Shown piece by piece: positions 6,310 to 12,579 of a stretch of 16,275 nt of DNA. The notes beneath the pieces were generated by a model. That model was not told where the DNA came from. It ran no database searches and saw only the letters and a list, made by a program, of their open reading frames with translations. The translations under genes and the position numbers were made by a program. The stretch lies in NCBI GenBank assembly GCA_036555125.1, contig DATBLY010000007.1, positions 1 through 16,275 on the forward strand. The letters run 5' to 3'. Position 1 is the first letter of the stretch; each line of letters starts with the position of its first letter. This DNA is from DATBLY01 sp036555125 (GTDB taxonomy: Bacteria > Actinomycetota > UBA4738 > HRBIN12).

Positions 6310-7223
6310 CCGATCCTGGCGATCGTCCTGGGGGGCGGCTCCGGGTAGGCCTCCGGATGGACCGCCCAACCCAGGATCTCGACGCCGTCGACGATCCGCG
6401 GTCCCGGTCGCGAGAAGAACGACGTCGCGTCCACCGCGAACACGTTGCCGTTGCGCGCCGCAGGCGTATCGGCGAGCTCGGGATGCGCGAGGAGCGCGGT
6501 CCCCTCCTCCTCGGCCTCCTCCAGGTAGTAGCCGCACGGCATGAACACGAGCACCTCCGGCGTCGCGTCCCGGATCTCGCGATGCGTGACGGCCCGCCCT
6601 CGGCCGCCCTTCTCGTTCAGCAGGTTGGATCCCCCGACCGCCTCCACCATCTCGGGCACCCAGTGGCCGGCGACGGACGGCGGCTCCGCCCACTCGATCG
6701 CGAGCACCCGGATCGAGGGGAGCCGCGCGGCCGTCTCCTTCGCCTTCGCGACGCGGGTCCGCATCACGTCCGCGAGCCGACGCCCCCGCTCCTCGGCGCC
6801 GAGCAGCGCGCCGACGGTCTCGACCTGCGCGATGACCTCCTCGAGCGTGTGCGGATCGAGCGAGACGACGCGCGTGTCGGCGGAGAGCCCGATCTTCGCG
6901 AGCGCCTCCTCCACCTGCCCGGCGGGAACGGCGCAGACCCGGCAGAGGTCCTGGGTGAGGATCACGTCCGGCTGCTCGCGTCGCAGCAGATCCGTGTCGA
7001 GGACGTACAGCGGCCTCCCGCCGGAGAGCTGCGCGCGGACGGCGGCGTCGATCTCGGCCGACGACAGCGGCCGGCCCTGGGGCAGGGCGCTCCTCGAGAC
7101 GACGGGCTTGGTGACGGCCTCCGGCGGGTGGTCGCACTCGTCCGTCACCCCCACGAGGTGGTCGCCGAGGCCCAGCGCGAAGACGATCTCGGTGGCGGAC
7201 GGCAGCAGGGAGACGATCTTCAT
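6306..7223 (-). CDS. BtuF-like cobalamin-binding protein, cytoplasmic form
   Basis: The 305-residue product starts directly with MKIVSLLPSATEIVFALGLG, the opening strand of the BtuF-like substrate-binding fold, and has no signal peptide or lipobox. Other signatures are VGVTDECDHP (near 24-33), a TQDLCRVCAVPAG segment and the C-terminal FFSRPGPRIVDGVEIL. The family is known as cobalamin-binding protein; classical BtuF delivers vitamin B12 to BtuCD in the periplasm, but this signal-less subgroup lies apart from ABC genes and its role is unsettled. No permease or ATPase is nearby. ATG 7223 overlaps the E2 stop (ATGA, 7220-7223) and its stop overlaps the transporter start. It may hold or deliver a corrinoid inside the cell; metal-chelate binding is an alternative. 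Confidence 0.85.
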   Translation of the reverse strand: MKIVSLLPSATEIVFALGLGDHLVGVTDECDHPPEAVTKPVVSRSALPQGRPLSSAEIDAAVRAQLSGGRPLYVLDTDLLRREQPDVILTQDLCRVCAVPAGQVEEALAKIGLSADTRVVSLDPHTLEEVIAQVETVGALLGAEERGRRLADVMRTRVAKAKETAARLPSIRVLAIEWAEPPSVAGHWVPEMVEAVGGSNLLNEKGGRGRAVTHREIRDATPEVLVFMPCGYYLEEAEEEGTALLAHPELADTPAARNGNVFAVDATSFFSRPGPRIVDGVEILGWAVHPEAYPEPPPRTIARIG

Positions 7224-8341
7224 CGCGGCAAGTCTCGCAGGGCATCCGGGTCCTGCAGCAGGGCGATGAGCTGGTTCGCGGCCCGACCGACCGCGGCGCC
7301 GTCCAGCACCCGATGGTCGAACGTGATCGACAGGGTGCCGGCCGGCCGCGCGACGACGTCGCCGTCGGCCACCAGGGCGCGCGGCCCGATCCGGCCGAGC
7401 GCGATCGTGACGGACGTGCCGGGGGAAAGGATCGGGGTCCCCGACTCGCTCCCGTAGCTCCCCGTGTTGCTGATCGCGATCGTCGCGCCCGTGGTCTCGT
7501 CCGGCGTCAGCGTGCCCTCGCGCGCGGCGGTCGCGAGCCGTCGGATCTCCGACGCCAGCTCCGCGATCCCTCGGCCGTCCGCCCTCCGGATCACCGGCAC
7601 GACCAGGCCGCGCTCGGTGTCGGTCGCGATCCCCACGTGCATCGAGCGGTGGAGGACGATCGCGTCGTCGGCCCAGGACGCGTTCATCAGCGGGTGGTCG
7701 GCGAGCACGCGCGCCAGCGCGGCGATCAGCACCGGGAGCGGTGAGACGCCGAGCTCGGCGCGCGTCGCCTCGAGCGCCGAGGCGTCGAGGGTGCGGAACG
7801 TGGTCACCTGCGGGATCGCGGCCTGCCGCTCCAGGTTCGCGGCGATCGATCGCCGCGTCGGGGTCAGCGGGATCCGGTCGACGTCGTCGGTCCCGGCCCC
7901 CGGGGTCGTCGTCCCGGGCGACGCGTCCGCGCCGGTGGCCGCCCGCCGCACGTCGTCCTCGGTCGCCCGCCCGCCCTCGCCGGTCGGCGTCACCGTCGCG
8001 AGGTCGACGCCGAGGTCCTTCGCGAGCCTGCGCACCGCGGGCGTCGCGGCCGCGCGAGCGCCCGGCGGCGGCCGGTCGTCGAGACCGTCGTCGTCGGGCC
8101 CGGCGACCTCGAACGTGACGAGCACGGCCCCGACCGGGACCGACGCACCCGTCGCGGCGTGCAGCGCCGCGATCCGACCGGCGAAGGGGGAGGGGATCTC
8201 GACGGTCGCCTTCGCCGTCTCGACCTCGACGAGCGGTTGGTTCAGCGCGACCTCGTCACCCTCGGCGACCAGCCACGCGGTGATCTCACCCTCCTCGAGC
8301 CCCTCGCCCAGGTCGGGGAGCACGAACCGGCGCTCGGCCAT
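7220..8341 (-). CDS. Dihydrolipoyl acyltransferase (E2) of a 2-oxoacid dehydrogenase complex
   Basis: E2 receives the acyl group from E1 on a swinging lipoyl arm and passes it to CoA. The 373-residue protein has one lipoyl domain (about 3-79) with lipoylated Lys44 in VEVETAKATVEI. A linker leads to a peripheral-subunit-binding domain (about 100-134, TPAVRRLAKDLGVDLATV), then a Pro/Thr/Gly linker and the catalytic core. The core ends with DHRVLDG, where His343 and Asp347 are the CoA-transfer residues. ATG 8341 gives a clean lipoyl domain start (FVLPDLGEG) and overlaps the E1beta stop by one base (TGATG); the frame running up to 9094 is a shadow of E1beta. The single lipoyl domain and E1alpha/E1beta neighbours fit a branched-chain-type complex. 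An E3 gene is not in the window. Confidence 0.93.
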   Translation of the reverse strand: MAERRFVLPDLGEGLEEGEITAWLVAEGDEVALNQPLVEVETAKATVEIPSPFAGRIAALHAATGASVPVGAVLVTFEVAGPDDDGLDDRPPPGARAAATPAVRRLAKDLGVDLATVTPTGEGGRATEDDVRRAATGADASPGTTTPGAGTDDVDRIPLTPTRRSIAANLERQAAIPQVTTFRTLDASALEATRAELGVSPLPVLIAALARVLADHPLMNASWADDAIVLHRSMHVGIATDTERGLVVPVIRRADGRGIAELASEIRRLATAAREGTLTPDETTGATIAISNTGSYGSESGTPILSPGTSVTIALGRIGPRALVADGDVVARPAGTLSITFDHRVLDGAAVGRAANQLIALLQDPDALRDLPR

Positions 8342-9315
8342 CAGTACGCCACCGTCCGTCGGACCGCCTCGGCGATCCGTTCGACGCTCGGGAGGTAGAC
8401 GCCCTCGAGCGCGGCGGGCGGGTACGGCGTGTCCCATCCCGTGACGCGCGCGACCGGCGCCTCCAGGAAGTCGAACGCCGCCTCCATCGCCCGAGCCGCG
8501 ATCTCGGCCCCCATCCCGAGGGTGAGCGGCGCCTCGTGGACGACGACGATCCGCCCGGTCTCCCGCACGCACGTCCCGAGCAGCCCCAGATCGAGCGGCG
8601 AGAGGCACCGCAGGTCCAGGACGCGCGCGTGGACACCCGCGCTCGCCAGGGCATCGGCCGCATCCAGCGCGCGCGCGACCATCGACCCGTAGGCGACGAT
8701 CGTGCAGGCATCGCCGTCGCGCAGGATCCGGGCCGCCCCGATCCCGGGGCCGTCCGCCGAGAGCTCGCCCTCCTCCTTCGTCCAGTAGCGGGCCTTCGGC
8801 TCCAGGACGATCACCGGGTCGGGGTCGTCGATCGCGGCGCGCAGCAGGCGATAGGCGTCGAGCGGGGTGGAGGGACAGACGACCTTCAGCCCGGCCGTGT
8901 GGACGTAGTACGTCTCCGGGCTCTCCCCGTGGTGCTCCTTCCCGCGGATGCCGCCGAACGACGGGATCCGGACCGTGATCGGCAGCTCCACCCGCCCGCG
9001 CGTGCGCTCCCGGTACTTCGCGAGATGGCTGACGATCTGCTCGAGCGCCGGGTACGAGAACCCGTCGAACTGCATCTCGATCACCGAGCGCCATCCCGCG
9101 AGGGCCAGGCCGATCGCCATGCCCGTGAAGCCCGACTCGGCGATCGGCGTGTCGAAGACGCGCTCCGGGCCGAAGCGCTCCTGCAACCCGTCGGTCACGC
9201 GGAAGACCCCGCCGAGGCGCCCCACGTCCTCGCCGAACACGAGCACCCGGGCGTCGGCGTCGAGCGCATCTCCGAGCGCCGCGTTCAGCGCGGCGACCAT
9301 CGTGTGCTCAGCCAT
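8341..9315 (-). CDS. 2-oxoacid dehydrogenase E1 component, beta subunit
   Basis: This is the beta subunit of the heterotetrameric thiamine-diphosphate E1 that decarboxylates a 2-oxoacid and acylates E2. The 324 residues match the usual length. Signatures include VLVFGEDVGRLGGVFRVTDG (cofactor-proximal glutamate), DTPIAESGFTGMAIGLALAG, QFDGFSYPALEQIVSHLAKY and GKEHHGESPETYYVHTAGLK. The C-terminal transketolase domain carries the GSMV segment and HEAPLTLGMGAEIAA. ATG 9315 overlaps the E1alpha coding end by 8 nt, indicating coupling. Sequence alone does not separate branched-chain from pyruvate or acetoin specificity; the LTYRLGPHTTADD loop of the alpha partner and the overall pattern lean to branched-chain 2-oxoacids (bkd type). 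Confidence 0.94.
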   Translation of the reverse strand: MAEHTMVAALNAALGDALDADARVLVFGEDVGRLGGVFRVTDGLQERFGPERVFDTPIAESGFTGMAIGLALAGWRSVIEMQFDGFSYPALEQIVSHLAKYRERTRGRVELPITVRIPSFGGIRGKEHHGESPETYYVHTAGLKVVCPSTPLDAYRLLRAAIDDPDPVIVLEPKARYWTKEEGELSADGPGIGAARILRDGDACTIVAYGSMVARALDAADALASAGVHARVLDLRCLSPLDLGLLGTCVRETGRIVVVHEAPLTLGMGAEIAARAMEAAFDFLEAPVARVTGWDTPYPPAALEGVYLPSVERIAEAVRRTVAY

Positions 9316-10372
9316 CGCCCAGCGCCTCGGCCCGCTGCCGCAGGAACGACTCCGGAGGCGAGGCGTACACCCAGTCGAACACCCAGGCGTCGGGCGGCGC
9401 CTCGCTCGCGATCAGGTCGGCGCGGATCCGGGCGACGCGCTCCTCCGCCTCGCGCTCGCACGCCTCGACGAAGCCGTCATCGGCGTGCCCGGCGGCGGCG
9501 AGCCAGGTGCGGTACCGCGGGATCGGGTCGAACGCCCGCCATCGCTCGACCTCCGCGTCGTCGCGGTACCGGGAGCTGTCGTCCGCGGTGGTGTGCGGCC
9601 CCAGGCGGTAGGTGAGGGCCTCGATCAGGGTGGGACCGCCGCCGGTGCGTGCGCGGTCGGCCGCCTCCTTCGTCACCCGGTACACGGCCAGGACGTCGTT
9701 CCCGTCGACGCGGACGCCGGGGAACCCGTACCCGTCGGCGCGCCGCCAGATCTCGCCCGCGGTCTGCAGGCCGGTCGGCACGCTGATCGCCCAGCCGTTG
9801 TTCTGGCAGAAGAGCACCGCCGGCGCGCGGAACACCGCCGCGAGGTTCGCGGCCTCGTGGAAGTCGCCCTCGCTGGCCGAGCCGTCGCCGAAGTACGCGA
9901 GCGTGCAGCCGTCCGCCCCGTCGAGCCGCTGCCCCAGGGCGTACCCGACCGCGTGGCAGATCTGGGTAGCCGTCGGGACGCAGATCGGGGCGAACCGCGT
10001 CGCGCGCGGATCGTACGGACCGCCGTGCCACGAACCGCGGTGGTACGCGAGGTACTGCACCGGGTCCACGCCGCGCACCACCGCGGCCGCCAGCTCGCGG
10101 AACGACGGGAAGACCATGTCGGTCGCCTCGAGAGCCGCGGCGCTGCCGATCTGTGCCGCCTCCTGCCCCTCGAACGGCGGGTAGACGGTCAGCTCGCCCT
10201 GCCGTTGGAGCGCCATGCAGGCCCGGTCGAGGTGACGCGCGAACACCATCTGCCGCAACAGATCCCGGAGCTGTTCGGGGTCCAGCCCGACCTCCGGGTC
10301 CCCGACCGCCCTCCCGTCCGGGGCGACGATCCGGACCGGCTCGCTGCCGCTCCAGTGCTCGGGGATGTCCAC
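9308..10372 (-). CDS. 2-oxoacid dehydrogenase E1 component, alpha subunit
   Basis: The alpha subunit binds thiamine diphosphate through GDGSASEGD (162-170) and the NN pair at 191-192, the standard GDG-X(25-30)-NN motif. The loop GPHTTADDSSRYR, with His260, is the catalytic phosphorylation-loop equivalent. The 354 residues are typical. The start is GTG 10372: an in-frame TGA lies three codons upstream, so no longer start exists, and AGGAG is 10 nt upstream. It is the first gene of the eight-gene minus-strand run and is preceded by a TATGCT -10 box. With E1beta and E2 it would oxidatively decarboxylate a 2-oxoacid to acyl-CoA in the cytoplasm; valine-, leucine- or isoleucine-derived oxoacids are the best guess, and pyruvate cannot be ruled out. 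Confidence 0.94.
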   Translation of the reverse strand: MDIPEHWSGSEPVRIVAPDGRAVGDPEVGLDPEQLRDLLRQMVFARHLDRACMALQRQGELTVYPPFEGQEAAQIGSAAALEATDMVFPSFRELAAAVVRGVDPVQYLAYHRGSWHGGPYDPRATRFAPICVPTATQICHAVGYALGQRLDGADGCTLAYFGDGSASEGDFHEAANLAAVFRAPAVLFCQNNGWAISVPTGLQTAGEIWRRADGYGFPGVRVDGNDVLAVYRVTKEAADRARTGGGPTLIEALTYRLGPHTTADDSSRYRDDAEVERWRAFDPIPRYRTWLAAAGHADDGFVEACEREAEERVARIRADLIASEAPPDAWVFDWVYASPPESFLRQRAEALGDG

Positions 10373-10382
10373 GACGCTTCAG

Positions 10383-10387
10383 CTCCT
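10383..10387 (-). promoter_or_regulatory. Shine-Dalgarno AGGAG of E1alpha
   Basis: AGGAG on the minus strand is 10 nt before GTG 10372, a slightly long but usable spacing. It supports a leadered transcript for this operon, unlike the leaderless-looking neighbours. Confidence 0.55.
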
Positions 10388-10404
10388 GACCCGGGAACGC
10401 CGAG

Positions 10405-10410
10405 AGCATA
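10405..10410 (-). promoter_or_regulatory. -10 box TATGCT of the 2-oxoacid dehydrogenase operon
   Basis: TATGCT on the minus strand would start transcription near 10398 and leave a leader of about 25 nt that includes the AGGAG. No clear -35 hexamer was found. It lies 18 bp from a divergent -10 box on the other strand. Confidence 0.45.
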
Positions 10411-10428
10411 GGGGATGGCCGGTGCCGC

Positions 10429-10434
10429 TAGACT
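10429..10434 (+). promoter_or_regulatory. -10 box TAGACT of the conserved hypothetical gene
   Basis: GCTAGACT ends exactly 7 nt before GTG 10442, predicting a start site at or next to the initiation codon. It lies downstream of the alternative ATG 10415, which argues against that ATG. Confidence 0.5.
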
Positions 10435-10441
10435 CCGCGAC

Positions 10442-11248
10442 GTGGTCCCCACGGCGTCCCTGCGCGTGTACCAGCCGATCGAGGCGTTCGAACGCGACGA
10501 GCAGCTCCACTGGGAGCGGTACCTCGTCGAGGGGAACCGCGCGCGCACCGTCCGCCCGCGCTACGCCGATCGCCCGGGATCGGGCGCGCTCGGCATGATC
10601 TCGCCCGCCGACGGGGAGCACGCCGAGATCCGGGTGATCGACGGCCGGACCTACGTGAGCCCGTGGCGGGTCCGTCTTCGGGTCCTGACGGCGATCGCTG
10701 GGTTCGCCGAGTCGTCCGAGCTCGAGCTCGCCGAACAGTACATCTCGAAGAAGGACCGCAAGCGCGCGCGGCGCGAGCTCCGTCGCTTCCGGCGCCGCGA
10801 CGCGGAGATGTTGCCGTTCGCGCACGTGGCGGCCTGGCACGTCCCGATCCGGTGGTTCGTGCTCTTCCGGGACGAGGATCGCTCGCTCGAGGAGGATCGG
10901 AACGGGCGGGTCCGCCTGCGGTACGGCACCACGATCCGCCGCGCGATGCGCCGCGCCGAGCAGGCGATCCCGGTGCTCCGCCGATCCGAGCTCGGTCCGA
11001 TCTCCGACCTGATCCTCGACATGCACCAGTGGCTGGCGACGTTCGATCCGGGTTCGCTCGTCGAGCTCGACTACGGATCCCTGTGCGACGTCCTGTCGTG
11101 GGACGAGCTGGACGACGATCGCTCGGCGCGCGATCTGCACGACGCCCTCGAGGCCCTGGAGGCGGGCGAGTTCCCGCGGTCGGCGGACATCTACCAGGGC
11201 GTCCTCTCGCGGTGGGCGGAGGTCCGCAGCCGCGAGGTCATGAACTGA
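10442..11248 (+). CDS. Conserved actinobacterial hypothetical protein
   Basis: The 268-residue product (from GTG 10442) has no recognised catalytic motif, signal peptide or membrane segment. Its pattern resembles a family I recall from Streptomyces and relatives: an N-terminal LRVYQPIEAFERDEQLHW block, a middle VSPWRVRLRVL segment, AAWHVPIRWFVLF, a basic stretch of Lys/Arg (about residues 95-117), and a C-terminal WLATFDPGSLVELDYGSL block ending with a helix. The function of that family is unknown to me. The alternative ATG 10415 would add nine residues (start MAGAARLRD), but the -10-like box lies inside that extension. The gene is divergent from the dehydrogenase operon, and a hairpin follows its stop. 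Real gene with high confidence; function unassigned. Confidence 0.8.
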   Translation: MVPTASLRVYQPIEAFERDEQLHWERYLVEGNRARTVRPRYADRPGSGALGMISPADGEHAEIRVIDGRTYVSPWRVRLRVLTAIAGFAESSELELAEQYISKKDRKRARRELRRFRRRDAEMLPFAHVAAWHVPIRWFVLFRDEDRSLEEDRNGRVRLRYGTTIRRAMRRAEQAIPVLRRSELGPISDLILDMHQWLATFDPGSLVELDYGSLCDVLSWDELDDDRSARDLHDALEALEAGEFPRSADIYQGVLSRWAEVRSREVMN

Positions 11249-11249
11249 T

Positions 11250-11281
11250 CCGGCGCGTCGGCGCGGATCGGCGCGCGCCGG
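11250..11281 (+). terminator. Hairpin after the conserved hypothetical gene
   Basis: CCGGCGCG (11250-11257) pairs perfectly with CGCGCCGG (11274-11281) across a 16-nt loop, starting two bases after the stop codon. No T tract follows. It may attenuate read-through into the dehydrogenase gene 33 nt further on. Confidence 0.4.
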
Positions 11282-11313
11282 CGGAAGAGCCGCTCGAGGG
11301 GGTCGGGGGACGG

Positions 11314-12147
11314 GTGACGCGGTCGGCGGAGGGCCGGGTGTTCCTCGCGACCGGTGCGACGGGCGCGATCGGTGGGGCCGCAGCGGAAGGGCTCGCGCGG
11401 AGCGGAGCGACCGTCGTGCTGCTCGTTCGCGATGCCGCGCGGGCCGCCGACGTCGCGAACAGGGTCGAGGGAGCGGGCGGCCACGCGGAGCTCTTGGTCG
11501 GCGACCTCGCCCGTCCCGACTCGCTCCGATCCGCGGTCTCGGCGTTCCTGCGGACGCACGACCGGCTCGACGGGCTCCTGAACAGCGCGGCCGTCATGGT
11601 GCGGAGGCGGTCCACCACGCCGGAAGGGCTCGAGTCGATGTTCGCCACGAACCATCTCGGGCCGTTCCTCCTCACGGGCCTGCTGCTCCCGGTCCTCGAG
11701 GCCGCCGCACCCGCGCGGGTGCTCACGGTCTCCGCCCCCTCGACCGTGCGGGTCGACCTGACCGACCTCCAGAGCGAGGGTCGGTTCCGCTGGAGCCGAA
11801 CGTTCGGGATGACCAAGACGGCGAACCTCCTCTTCACGTTCGCGCTGGCGCGCCGTCTCGATCCTTCGCGCGTGACGGCGAACGCGTTCCACCCCGGCCT
11901 CGTTCGGTCGGACCTGACACGCGAGATGCCGGGCCCGGTTCGCGCCGTGCTCCGATCCGTGTCGTCGTCCCCTTCGAAGGCGGGCGCCGCCATCACCGAG
12001 CTCCTCACGTCGGCCGCGTTCGCCGGCGTCACCGGGCGGTTCTTCAGGGGGACGAAGGCCATCGATCCGCCCGCGGCATCGCAGGACGAGGCGACCCAGG
12101 AGGGGTTGTGGAGGCAGAGCGAACGCCTCAGCGGGCTCGCGTGGTGA
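11314..12147 (+). CDS. Short-chain dehydrogenase/reductase-like protein with altered active site
   Basis: The 277-residue product has the SDR Rossmann fold: TGATGAIG (13-20) for NAD(P), GDLARPDSL (adenine-ring contact), and the NHLGPFLLTGLLLP helix of the retinol-dehydrogenase-like group. The catalytic tetrad looks broken. The YxxxK motif reads FGMTK (Phe164, Lys168), in the alignment context normally written YGxSKxANLLF. The serine motif reads VSAPS (140-143), so the usual second serine is alanine, though Ser143 could stand in. NNAG reads NSAA. The Asn of NHLG and the Lys remain. It may therefore be a non-catalytic or atypical member. GTG 11314 is the start: it is the first start codon before the fold, with GGGGGA upstream; the longer frame to 10663 is a shadow. 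It is probably co-transcribed with the gene 65 nt upstream. Confidence 0.85.
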   Translation: MTRSAEGRVFLATGATGAIGGAAAEGLARSGATVVLLVRDAARAADVANRVEGAGGHAELLVGDLARPDSLRSAVSAFLRTHDRLDGLLNSAAVMVRRRSTTPEGLESMFATNHLGPFLLTGLLLPVLEAAAPARVLTVSAPSTVRVDLTDLQSEGRFRWSRTFGMTKTANLLFTFALARRLDPSRVTANAFHPGLVRSDLTREMPGPVRAVLRSVSSSPSKAGAAITELLTSAAFAGVTGRFFRGTKAIDPPAASQDEATQEGLWRQSERLSGLAW

Positions 12148-12152
12148 CGGGG

Positions 12153-12171
12153 ACGATCGAGGCCCGATCGT
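12153..12171. terminator. Inverted repeat between the SDR gene and the tRNA cluster
   Basis: ACGATCG (12153-12159), 5-nt loop, CGATCGT (12165-12171): a perfect 7-bp stem 5 nt after the SDR stop and 21 nt past the 3' end of tRNA-Phe. Its position between convergent units suggests a shared bidirectional terminator. No T tract is present. Confidence 0.45.
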
Positions 12172-12192
12172 GGACGCCGGGCGCCGGTCGGA

Positions 12193-12268
12193 TGGTGGCC
12201 AGGGGCAGAATCGAACTGCCGACACCGCGGTTTTCAGCCGCGTGCTCTGCCATCTGAGCTACCTGGCC
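12193..12268 (-). tRNA. tRNA-Phe (GAA), CCA encoded
   Basis: The minus strand folds into a complete 76-nt cloverleaf. The acceptor stem is GGCCAGG/CCTGGCC with discriminator A. The D stem is GCTC/GAGC. The anticodon stem CGCGG/CCGCG closes the loop CTGAAAA, giving anticodon GAA. The T stem GGCAG/CTGCC closes a normal TTCGATT loop. The 3' CCA is encoded (12193-12195), unlike in the other two tRNAs here. It is the last gene of the Glu-Asp-Phe cluster. Confidence 0.96.
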
Positions 12269-12310
12269 GTGAGGTCGCCGCGAGCGACGCTCGCTCGGTG
12301 ACGGCTCTCG

Positions 12311-12385
12311 CGCGGGTGACGGGCTTCGATCCCGCGATCTCCGCCTTGACAGGGCGGTGAGGACTCCGGACTCCTCCACACCCGC
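12311..12385 (-). tRNA. tRNA-Asp (GTC)
   Basis: The minus strand gives a 75-nt cloverleaf. The acceptor stem is GCGGGTG/CACCCGC with discriminator G, the Asp identity base. The D stem is GAGG/CCTC with GG in the loop. The anticodon stem CCGCC/GGCGG closes CTGTCAA, giving anticodon GTC. CCA is not encoded. The T loop reads ATCGAAG: position 54 is A instead of the near-universal T, and the last T-stem pair is G-T. Everything else looks functional. Confidence 0.93.
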
Positions 12386-12390
12386 AGATA

Positions 12391-12413
12391 TGTGGTTGAT
12401 GGTGCCAACCGCG
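12391..12413 (-). other. Hairpin in the tRNA-Glu/tRNA-Asp spacer
   Basis: GGTTG (12394-12398) and CAACC (12406-12410) form a 5-bp stem with a 7-nt loop, extendable outward by G-T, G-C and T-G pairs to fill almost the whole 28-nt spacer. It may mark the processing site between the two tRNAs in the precursor. Function is inferred. Confidence 0.3.
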
Positions 12414-12486
12414 TGCCCCCAACGGGATTCGAACCCGTGCCGCCGCCTTGAAAGGGCGGTGTCCTAGGCCGCTAGACGATGGGGGC
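12414..12486 (-). tRNA. tRNA-Glu (TTC)
   Basis: The minus strand gives a 73-nt cloverleaf. The acceptor stem is GCCCCCA/TGGGGGC with discriminator A. The D arm, beginning TCGTCTAG, is of the usual tRNA-Glu type. The anticodon stem CCGCC/GGCGG closes CTTTCAA, giving anticodon TTC. The T arm CGGGTTCGAATCCCG is canonical. CCA is not encoded. It is the first gene of the Glu-Asp-Phe cluster, with a -10 box about 45 nt upstream. Confidence 0.96.
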
Positions 12487-12528
12487 TCGAGGTCCCGGTC
12501 ATCGTACGACCTCGGGGGCGGCCGGGAG

Positions 12529-12534
12529 AGTATA
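12529..12534 (-). promoter_or_regulatory. -10 box TATACT of the tRNA cluster
   Basis: GCTATACT on the minus strand is a near-consensus -10. It predicts a start near 12522 and a 5' leader of about 36 nt before tRNA-Glu, to be removed by RNase P. No convincing -35 was seen. Confidence 0.6.
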
Positions 12535-12566
12535 GCGGGCGGCCCGGAAGCGCCTTCACCAGCGGC

Positions 12567-12572
12567 TATCGT
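12567..12572 (+). promoter_or_regulatory. -10 box TATCGT of the SnoaL-like gene
   Basis: GCTATCGT ends exactly 7 nt before ATG 12580, predicting a leaderless transcript. It is divergent from the tRNA promoter 33 bp away. Confidence 0.5.
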
Positions 12573-12579
12573 GCGGCCG

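Noticed and set aside
4543..6348. 601-residue plus-strand frame
   Set aside because: Extremely Arg/Pro-rich antisense shadow of the phosphorylase and transporter genes; no recognisable domain.
7224..7260. Cobalamin riboswitch upstream of the BtuF-like gene
   Set aside because: The gene overlaps the E2 stop by 4 nt and has no untranslated leader that could hold a riboswitch.
8342..9094. E2 extended upstream to 9094 (624 residues)
   Set aside because: The extension is E1beta in another frame; the lipoyl domain begins directly at ATG 8341.
10663..11313. SDR extended upstream to 10663 (494 residues)
   Set aside because: The extension is the conserved hypothetical gene read in another frame.
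12448..12579. Upstream start for the SnoaL-like gene at 12448
   Set aside because: It would begin inside tRNA-Glu on the opposite strand and cover both promoters; ATG 12580 matches the domain start.
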